64,000 nt of DNA, taken from NCBI RefSeq assembly GCF_000516985.1, contig NW_006917091.1, positions 5,638,518 to 5,702,517 of the forward strand, in the 5' to 3' direction. The notes beneath the pieces are model-generated. The model did no database searches and was not told the origin of the DNA. It worked only from the letters and a program-made list of their open reading frames with translations. The translations under genes were made by a program, and so were the position numbers. Position 1 is the first letter of the stretch. Every line of letters begins with the position of its first letter. Below, piece by piece: positions 57,301 to 64,000 of this stretch. This stretch comes from Pestalotiopsis fici W106-1. Taxonomy: Eukaryota > Ascomycota > Sordariomycetes > Amphisphaeriales > Sporocadaceae.

Positions 57301-59157
57301 GGCTGGGTGCATCATCGTTTTGGGCTCGGGTATGGCTGCTTTTGGTTCGTGGCCATCCGATGGCGCCACGGTAGATGGAGGTATAGGCAAAGCCTTGGTA
57401 GATGTTTGTGCCAGAACCTGCTGTGCAATCGAGAAGGCAAATGAGGCCACAAGGTTGTCTGCAATCTCGGCAAGTGCTGACTCGGAGGGCGCAGACTTTG
57501 ATTTCTCGCCCTCCTTCTTGGTTGCAAACGCTGCTTGTAGATCACTCCGCAAGACCAGAGATACAGAGGGGATGAACTCCAACGTCCGCCTACAAATTTC
57601 TGCCAACATGGAGAGATCTTCTTGATCGTTCTCAGCTTGCTTTGGTGGAGGCACCCTCGGCGCAACTCCATGAATAATCGACTCTTGCTGTTCTCTCAAC
57701 TTTGCCAATAATTCCTCCCGGCTCGACCACACGTTGCCAAGTCGTTGTAATAGTGCAATCTGCCGAGCAAAGATGTAGCATCTAAAGTCGAAAACCGAGA
57801 CCTTGTTTTCTAAAATCAAATCTCGGTACGGTTTCTTGGTCGCACTGATCGGAATCTCGTCAAAGGTCGTCTTGGCTTCTCGTGGAGCAGACTCTGGCGC
57901 TTGCATGTCCACAATCTCGTCATCGTCGTTTTCCTTGTCAATGTCAACAAGCGCCTTTTGTACGGCCTCTTTGAGCTCTGGAGTATAGTTCAAGAGTGCA
58001 TTAGCAGTTGCCCCTGACTCTCCGGTAGCTTGCTCCTTGATAGCCATATCAAGGCCCACGCCCAACTCGTCATAACCGACCAGAGCATCCTCGACAAGCC
58101 CTACACTCTCGAAGCCTCTGGCCAGACCCTCTTTCAGAATGAAGAAGGTGCAAAAGTTCCATCCAGGTAGACTTCGTTGTTGGTCCCTTTCTTTGATATC
58201 TTCTTCATACTGGCTGACTCTCATGTCGAAACTACTCAAAATGAGATCGCGAATCTTTGAAATGAGGTCATTCCAAACGGCTTCACTCTCTTCCGCCGTT
58301 TCCTTGTAGCTGCTTGGCACTGCATTGGTAATCCGCGGCAGGATATCATATGGCACGTCGTTAACGCCAATCCGAATTTGCGCGATCCGGTCTGTCGCTC
58401 CCTTGCTGCTCGAGTTGAAGTCTGCCCTGAGCTTCTCCAGCAGAGTACTAGATCCTGGACGCCATCGTGACGCGGCCGTCGTAGCTGCTGCCTCGGACTT
58501 GCCAGTAACTCTTGGCTGCGCCGCCGCCGCCGTATTGGGCACCACAACGTGCAGGATTAGCCACTCGAAAGCATCGTGGTTCTCGGCATTGGTTTTCTTC
58601 GCGCCGCTTGAAGGAGTATGCGTCTTGACCCAGTCGCGTATCTCCTGACGGACACTTGACTTGTAGGAGTCGCTATCGTCGCAGCGCACCAGCAGCACCT
58701 TGAGGTAAGGTGTTCTTCTTAAGCCTGGAATTTGATGGCGGCGCGCGGGTGTGCTGTTGGGATGAGCGGCTGGCTTTGACGTGGAGTCTGGCGCATTTGC
58801 ACCGATTTGAGTCTGGAATCCATCACCTCCTTCTGGAGCGCCTGTTGAGGTCTCGGGGCGCTGGAGACTCGGAAAGAAGGGGTCTGGAGAAAGAATCGGC
58901 TTGGGGTCGACAGAGCCCTCGGGCGCAAGCTCAATGTGTAATGTATCGATCGATCGAAGTGGTCCGGCATGCGATTGCCAGTGTAGGTTGCGAAGGGGCA
59001 GTCTGGGTATCAGCCCCGGGGCGAGCAGCTTATAGACGCCATGAGGATCGAAGTATTCGACTTGTGTGCACGTCAGCATGGTTTGCGACAACCATCGGTG
59101 TGAACGCCTAATCAACATACCGGTAACCTTGGAGGTGGAGAAGGGCTGTTCCATCAT
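54393..59157 (-). CDS. TRS130: TRAPP II complex subunit TRAPPC10/Trs130
   Basis: Spliced product of 1551 aa from exons 59157-59121, 59060-56224 and 56174-54393. The N-terminus, once a 60-nt intron (59061-59120) is removed, reads EQPFSTSKVTVEYFDPHGVYKLL, the expected TRAPPC10 start. The central region includes NLHWQSHAGPLRSIDTLHIEL, LVRCDDSDSYKSSVRQEIRDWV, DRIAQIRIGVNDVPYD and WNDLISKIRDLILSSFDMRVSQYEEDI, then LPGWNFCTFFILKEGLA, all characteristic. The C-terminal third is beta-rich. TRAPP II is a Golgi tethering complex and exchange factor for Ypt31/32 (Rab11); Trs130 is one of its specific subunits. Ser/Pro-rich linkers occur near residues 95-145 and 640-680. A second ATG three bases downstream (59154) could equally be used. 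Confidence 0.95.
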
Positions 59158-59690
59158 GAACAGCTTTCAGTATTGATCATTACTTCATGACTTGGAACAA
59201 CAAAATAACAAAGGATGGCAACCAAAGCTGAAACAATACGCTGTGCAATTCGTCAAGGCTCTCAGAGAAGCTATCGTGTCTCAATGTTACTATGCAGTGA
59301 CTTTGGCTGAGCTCTGACAGGGGCGAACGGTGGCAGATGGCTGGTTGGTCCTTGGTCGGCCTCATTGTCAGGGGTTAGCTGCCGGTGAAAGTACTAGCGT
59401 GCCCATGACGGCGTTCGGTCCCGCCCACTGAGACCCCTGGAGAGCTTCACCTTGAGGGACGAGATGCAGCGATTGGCAGAAATGGATCGCTGACCTAGCG
59501 CTGGATTTTTCTGGATGGTGGGGTGATGGCAGAATCGAAAATTGCCCCGCCATTGCGACGAATATGATCTCGAGTACTAATAGTTGGGCCGCAAAGACTT
59601 CTGGAGAGATTGTTTCTCCTCTATTATTCCAGTATCCCACTGTTCTTTCTGTTTGTGTATAGATCGAAGTAGTAAGACTTCCAAAGCAAT
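59158..59690. other. Divergent promoter region of TRS130 and MRI1
   Basis: About 530 bases between two divergent core genes. No gene; small frames only. Confidence 0.5.
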
Positions 59691-60857
59691 ATGTCCTCCC
59701 TTCAGGCAATCCGCTACCAGCGCGGCGAGTTGCTGGTTCTCGACCAACTACGACTCCCTCACGAAAACCACTACGATCCCGTCACAACCTCGGAAGAGGC
59801 ATTCGACTGCATCCGATCTATGCGTGTGCGTGGTGCACCTGCTATTGCCATAGTAGCTGCCCTCGGACATGCCGTCGAACTTCACAACGGCGCCCTCGCG
59901 GCCTCTGCTGGTCCCTTTGATACCATTTCTTACATCGACTCGAGACTAGACTACCTGTACGAGTCTCGTCCTACAGCAGTAGATCTGGGAAACGCCATCA
60001 CGCACCTCAAGAAAGTCATTCGGGAAGCTGAGCTCGACCGCTCCAAGATTGTACAGGCATACATTGAGGCGGCCGAAGAGATCTTCCGCAAGGACACAGA
60101 AACCAACAGATCCATCGGTGCCCATGGCGCTTCATGGCTCCTAGAGAATGCGCAAGTCGCAACATTGGAGGAGAAAGTCTCGGTTCTCACCCACTGCAAC
60201 ACTGGCTCTCTGGCCACTTCGGGCCACGGCACTGCCCTGGGTATAATTCGCTCTCTTCATGAGCAGGACAAGCTGGTCCACGCCTTCTGCACAGAGACCA
60301 GGCCTTATAATCAGGGAAGCCGACTCACAGCCTTTGAGCTGGTCTATGAAAACATCCCTTCGACACTCATCACAGACTCCATGGCAGGTGCTCTGTTCAG
60401 CACACGAAAGCAACAAGACCACATTGCAGCAGTAATCGTTGGCGCTGACCGCGTGGTCCGTAACGGTGACACTGCAAACAAGGTTGGAACATACGCTCTG
60501 TCTGTGTTGGCGCATTATCATGGTATCAAGTTCATGGTAGCGGCGCCCACGACCTCCATTGATCTGCACACCGAGACCGGAGCCGAAATCAAGATCGAGG
60601 AGCGCAAGCGCGAGGAGCTCACGCAGATCAGCGGCGCCGTTGTCGCAAAGGACGGCAGCGTCGACACCAGCAGAACAGAACGGGTTGCCATTGCTGATCA
60701 GAGAATCGGCGTATGGAACCCTGCTTTTGATGTGACACCAGCAGAGTTGATCGATGCTATCGTGACAGAGAATGGTGTCGTGACAAAGGGAGCAGATGGC
60801 AAGTTCGATTTTCGGCATGTCATGCCGGAACGGTGGGCAGAGGCTGTAGGCCAATGA
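59691..60857 (+). CDS. MRI1: Methylthioribose-1-phosphate isomerase
   Basis: Intronless 388-aa protein. It has the substrate loop MRVRGAPAIAIVAALG, the catalytic Cys in LTHCNTGSLATSGHGTALG, and the catalytic Asp in VGADRVVRNGDTANKVGTY, then KFMVAAPTTSIDLHT. All active-site motifs of the aIF2B-like isomerase are present and the length is usual. It converts 5-methylthioribose-1-phosphate to the ribulose form in the methionine salvage pathway, recovering the sulfur and methyl group from methylthioadenosine; cytosolic. The start MSSLQAIRYQRGELL is preceded by a 530-base divergent promoter. Its stop lies 75 bases from that of the convergent M20 peptidase. Confidence 0.97.
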   Translation: MSSLQAIRYQRGELLVLDQLRLPHENHYDPVTTSEEAFDCIRSMRVRGAPAIAIVAALGHAVELHNGALAASAGPFDTISYIDSRLDYLYESRPTAVDLGNAITHLKKVIREAELDRSKIVQAYIEAAEEIFRKDTETNRSIGAHGASWLLENAQVATLEEKVSVLTHCNTGSLATSGHGTALGIIRSLHEQDKLVHAFCTETRPYNQGSRLTAFELVYENIPSTLITDSMAGALFSTRKQQDHIAAVIVGADRVVRNGDTANKVGTYALSVLAHYHGIKFMVAAPTTSIDLHTETGAEIKIEERKREELTQISGAVVAKDGSVDTSRTERVAIADQRIGVWNPAFDVTPAELIDAIVTENGVVTKGADGKFDFRHVMPERWAEAVGQ

Positions 60858-60932
60858 TCGCTTTTGATATGTCCATACGCTATAGAAATACAAACAAAAT
60901 CGAGTATCTACCTTGTGGCATTACGATGCCAT

Positions 60933-62189
60933 TTAGTTCTTGAGCGCATGCAAGATCAACTTCTTGTAGCCTTCAACTGCAGCTTCAAGATCCTTGACTT
61001 TGAGCGCCTCGTTGGGTCCGTGAGCGACAAAGATCGTTCCAGGGCCGTACAAGTACCGTGTGTGGTCTCCTTTCAGGTTCGCGACGTCTGTACCGTAGTT
61101 GACAGTGATGTTCTCGAATCCACTGACCTCACAGTTGCAATCAATCGCACCGTAGCCATTGTTGCAGCTGATATCGAATGCCTCATCGTCAACGCTCTTG
61201 AGCACGTCACGAATCCTCTCCTCGATCACCACTGCTCCCGTCTCTTGGGGCCCAATGGCGATACGCACGGCAATCTTTGCCTCGGCCTTTTCGGGAATGA
61301 CGTTGGCTGCGACACCGCCCTCAAACTTGCCTACGTTGACAGTCGTGTTGCCAAGTCTCTCGCTGCTGCCCAAATCCGCATCCAGGATCTTGACCAAGCC
61401 TCGCATCAGCACCTCGTTGGCACTCTTGCCCAACCATGGGTATCCAGAGTGGCCTGCGTGGCCAGTGGCCTTGACAGTGCACCCCAAGAATCCCTTGTGC
61501 CCACATGCGAGCTTGCCTTCGGTGGGCTCTCCAAAGATGGCCGCGTCAAACGTTGGCTTCGGTTCGAGTTGCTCGAGGGAGTCGGAAAAGTGTCGCATTC
61601 CATCGCCAATCGTCTCTTCGCCGACTACAAAGAGCAGCATGACTTCCTCTGCCGGGAAATCTTCATGCTCCGGGGATTGGATCAGATCCAGGAGTGCCGT
61701 CACCTGCGCAGCCACAGCCGCTTTGGCATCCACGCTGCCACGACCACTGATTTCGGTGTCGCTGGTCACCTTGTCGCCCTCGGAGATTGAGTATGGAATA
61801 AAAGGCGGCACGGTGTCAATGTGGCTGCTGACGAGCACCTTTGGTCTCGGTACTTTGCTCTTCGTCGGCCATGCCAGCACATTGTATCTCGGCTTCTCAT
61901 CGGCTGCCGCGTTCGATGAAGGTACAGCCTGGAGCTCAACCCGGAGACCAAGATCGGTCAGGTAGTCGGCAAGGAAATGTCCGACGGCGGCTTCAGAACC
62001 CGAGACGGAAGGAATTTCGACAAGCGACTTGTGAAGGTGCAGCAGTGTATCGCGATAGTGCGGCGCAGAGGATGATTCGGAATCAGACGACGAAATAATA
62101 GTCTGTGAAGACGAAGAGGCACCACCAAAAATGTGAGCCGCAACGCCGACGCTTGCGAAGAGCGCCGGGAGCTGGCTTTGTAGTCTCAT
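60933..62189 (-). CDS. Secreted/vacuolar M20 metallopeptidase (acetylornithine deacetylase-like)
   Basis: Intronless 418-aa protein. The ATG at 62189 gives a signal peptide (RLQSQLPALFASVGVAAHIF); the longer frame upstream starts at a non-ATG codon. Metal ligands and catalytic residues are visible: His and Asp in VSSHIDTVPP, Asp in GRGSVDAKAAVAAQ, the Glu pair in VVGEETIGDG, Glu/Asp in AIFGEPTEGKLA, and the C-terminal His in IFVAHGPNEALK. A dimerisation domain with GHAGHSGYPWLGKSANEV lies between. M20 enzymes remove acyl groups or single amino acids using two zinc ions. Sequence resembles ArgE/succinyl-diaminopimelate-type enzymes, but the signal peptide argues for an extracellular or vacuolar peptidase rather than arginine synthesis. 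Confidence 0.9.
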   Translation of the reverse strand: MRLQSQLPALFASVGVAAHIFGGASSSSQTIISSSDSESSSAPHYRDTLLHLHKSLVEIPSVSGSEAAVGHFLADYLTDLGLRVELQAVPSSNAAADEKPRYNVLAWPTKSKVPRPKVLVSSHIDTVPPFIPYSISEGDKVTSDTEISGRGSVDAKAAVAAQVTALLDLIQSPEHEDFPAEEVMLLFVVGEETIGDGMRHFSDSLEQLEPKPTFDAAIFGEPTEGKLACGHKGFLGCTVKATGHAGHSGYPWLGKSANEVLMRGLVKILDADLGSSERLGNTTVNVGKFEGGVAANVIPEKAEAKIAVRIAIGPQETGAVVIEERIRDVLKSVDDEAFDISCNNGYGAIDCNCEVSGFENITVNYGTDVANLKGDHTRYLYGPGTIFVAHGPNEALKVKDLEAAVEGYKKLILHALKN

Positions 62190-63538
62190 GGTGGATGGCA
62201 AGCTGCGATTGACAAATGTTACCAAACTCTGGAATACAAGACGATCTATTGCCGTCCAATTGACTCAAGCCTGACACGCAATCAAAGGTTGCAAATTGAC
62301 TCAATCCACACAATGGGAGGGGTTTGATGCTGTCGCTGTGCTCCGAAGCTCCAAAAAGAGCGATAACGGGAAAGCTTTGGTGGAGCTCAAGCACTTACAG
62401 GGATGACGTAGGGAGCCATCGGCTATACTAGGTCCACAAATCGATTAACCATAAACACAACTCTCGTACTCAACCGTTATGTTTTGGAGGCGACTGTCTT
62501 CTTTTCCTTCGCCGTATAGATGTGTGCAAATCCAATAAAACCATGTTTAAGACATTGCGGATAGTAGAGTAAGAAGCAGTGCGTAGCATGCATTAAGGTA
62601 TGCACTCCAGTCCTCTTGTAAGTATAGAGTTGCCAGAAATGTGCCGTTCCTTAGGCGCTGACCAGGTACACCTACTCACTGGGCGAGATGGAAAACAAGC
62701 ATAAAATTAAGTGTTTTTTAATCTCAGCGCCAAGGTACCTGCAAGGTTCAAAACTCTTTGGAACTCGCGCGTCCCTCACGCCACGAACGCAGGAACAACC
62801 GCCTCCAGTATGAGTTAGGGACAAAGTTATGTCATTTTAAGCATACACTTAAACATTTATTCTACCTCTGCATCCAGGTACGAAACAATGTAGGTGAAAT
62901 AAGATCTTTAAAGTAATGCGACAAAGGATCTCGTCACATACATCGTTCCTTGTCACAGTCACATGAGTAGGGGTGGCTAAGGTCTCTGCCAGGTATAAAA
63001 TCCAGGGTCCTGGACGGTGCTTACGCGGTGCCCTAGCTGTCCTAGGCAGGACGTAGAGTATGGCTCTCCACTTTTGCCAACTTGCTTGACAATTGATATT
63101 ATACGATTGGGCAACGACAATATGGCATTATGTCTCGTTTCGCCTTCTCGCATACCAAGACGCAGGGCTTTCTTGTGGCAAGGCACGGAATGTGGGATGC
63201 CGCTCCTCGTCCCGTCGCCAATACACACGGAAGATCTGCAAAAACGTTTACTCGTACCTGCAGAGCCGCAACGCACGTTGCCAGACTCGGGAGTTGGGAT
63301 ACATCGTCCGTCTGTAAAATGGGTCGACATCATTTCTGAACCGCGGAGGCTGACGTGCTCACCTATGAATACGCACCCGAAATGGTAGTCGAGTTCTTGG
63401 CTGAGAGGCGACCCGGCGGATTTCCGGTTGTGAACTTCACATAAGAGACGACGGCATGGCGGGCTGATGAATGATTTTGAGAAGCAACTCGCAGCTTCTT
63501 TACTTCTGTGTCCTGTATATATCAGAGTTTCGATCATC
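62190..63538. other. Intergenic region, divergent
   Basis: About 1.35 kb between the M20 peptidase (-) and the intradiol dioxygenase (+). A 193-codon minus-strand frame (62977-63558) overlaps the dioxygenase start and shows no motif. No gene supported. Confidence 0.45.
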
Positions 63539-64000
63539 ATGCGCTTCACTCCAAGCATCCTCTCGGGTTTGACCCTGCTGTCAGGCTCTGCCGTGTTAGC
63601 TCACCCTGGCCACGATATCAACAAGGAGATTGCTGCTCGTCAGGAATATCTCACCTCCGTCAAGCGCACCAACCTCGCCCACTGCACAGAGACTCTCAAA
63701 GCACGAGGCATCGAGAGACGAAACGTTGCTCGACGACAGGCCAAGCTCGAAGACGCGAGGGTAAAGAGTGAGTTGCTCCCCCCACCTGTACTCATCCAGA
63801 TATGATACTCATCAAATTGTAGGAGGGTTGAAGAAGCGTGACCTTGGCACTGTGCTGGGCACATCTCACAATGCCACCGACCTTGGATACACACTGGATA
63901 CTCCCGCCGATGAGTTGTTCAGTGGTGTCAACGGCTCTTGCCTCCTGAGCCCTGAAGCAACTCAGGGTCCATATTGTAAGCATCAAGCACTGTCTGGTTA
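63539..64000 (+). CDS. Secreted intradiol ring-cleavage dioxygenase, 5' part (continues beyond window)
   Basis: Exons 63539-63767 and 63823-63975 are visible, then a donor GTAAGC at 63976, so the gene runs off the right edge. The product begins with a signal peptide (RFTPSILSGLTLLSGSAVLA) followed by HPGHDINKEIAARQEYL, TNLAHCTETLKARGIERRN and ARRQAKLEDARVK. Later come GTSHNATDLGYTLDTPADELF and CLLSPEATQGPY, the last being the conserved entry to the dioxygenase core in secreted fungal intradiol enzymes. The iron ligands (two Tyr, two His) lie beyond the window. Family members cleave catechol-type rings between the hydroxyls using Fe3+; several fungal versions act outside the cell on lignin- or tannin-derived diphenols. 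Confidence 0.88.

Noticed and set aside
60864..61790. 308-codon plus-strand frame
   Set aside because: Antisense to the M20 peptidase; long only because of C/G-ending codons.
62977..63558. 193-codon minus-strand frame upstream of the dioxygenase
   Set aside because: Overlaps the dioxygenase start on the opposite strand and has no recognisable sequence features.

Overview
The window is nuclear DNA from a filamentous ascomycete (Pezizomycotina; the housekeeping proteins suggest Sordariomycetes, which is inference). Most genes are split by 45-80 nt introns with GTRAGT donors, CTRAC/CTGAC branch points and YAG acceptors. Intergenic gaps are 0.1-2 kb, and the encoded proteins (tannase, sedolisin, two-finger/Fungal_trans regulator, COX23, Naa25, Ilm1) are typical of these fungi. 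I reconstructed 26 protein genes, two of them cut by the window edges. Every complete spliced model adds up to a whole number of codons. No tRNA, rRNA, CRISPR array or intact transposon was recognised.

Layout. 1-11.4 kb: an unidentified acidic protein off the left edge (-), an MFS transporter, a secreted tannase/feruloyl esterase, an F-box-family protein lacking its F-box, and a single-pass membrane protein with a cysteine-rich ectodomain. 11.8-23.6 kb: FAD phenol-hydroxylase-like monooxygenase, quinone oxidoreductase and a C2H2/Fungal_trans regulator (all -), then an MFS transporter (+) and a short-chain dehydrogenase (-). This looks like an aromatic-compound cluster. 23.6-27.6 kb: gene-poor, with one tiny secreted cysteine-rich protein. 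27.6-35 kb: secreted sedolisin, secreted DUF1593 protein and a CorA-like membrane protein. 36-44.6 kb: a core block of COX23, NAA25 (NatB), ILM1 and CDC43 (GGTase-I beta). 44.7-54 kb: an accessory block of a Baeyer-Villiger monooxygenase, an MFS transporter and two NtaA/DszA-type FMN-dependent monooxygenases. 54.4-62.2 kb: core genes TRS130/TRAPPC10 and MRI1, then a secreted M20 peptidase. At the right edge is a secreted intradiol dioxygenase, cut off.

How the genes may work together. Several products would suit growth on plant phenolics: tannase releases phenolic acids, the phenol hydroxylase and quinone reductase handle hydroxylated aromatics and quinones, and the intradiol dioxygenase opens catechol rings. 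The regulator and transporter between them are natural partners. The 44.7-54 kb block sits between conserved genes and pairs three flavin monooxygenases with a transporter, but has no visible flavin reductase or regulator. Its substrate is unknown and it is the best candidate here for an undescribed pathway. Other points of interest are a 16-nt micro-exon inside a zinc finger, two probable GC-AG introns (one needed to avoid a stop codon) and a frame-preserving intron hidden at the start of TRS130.
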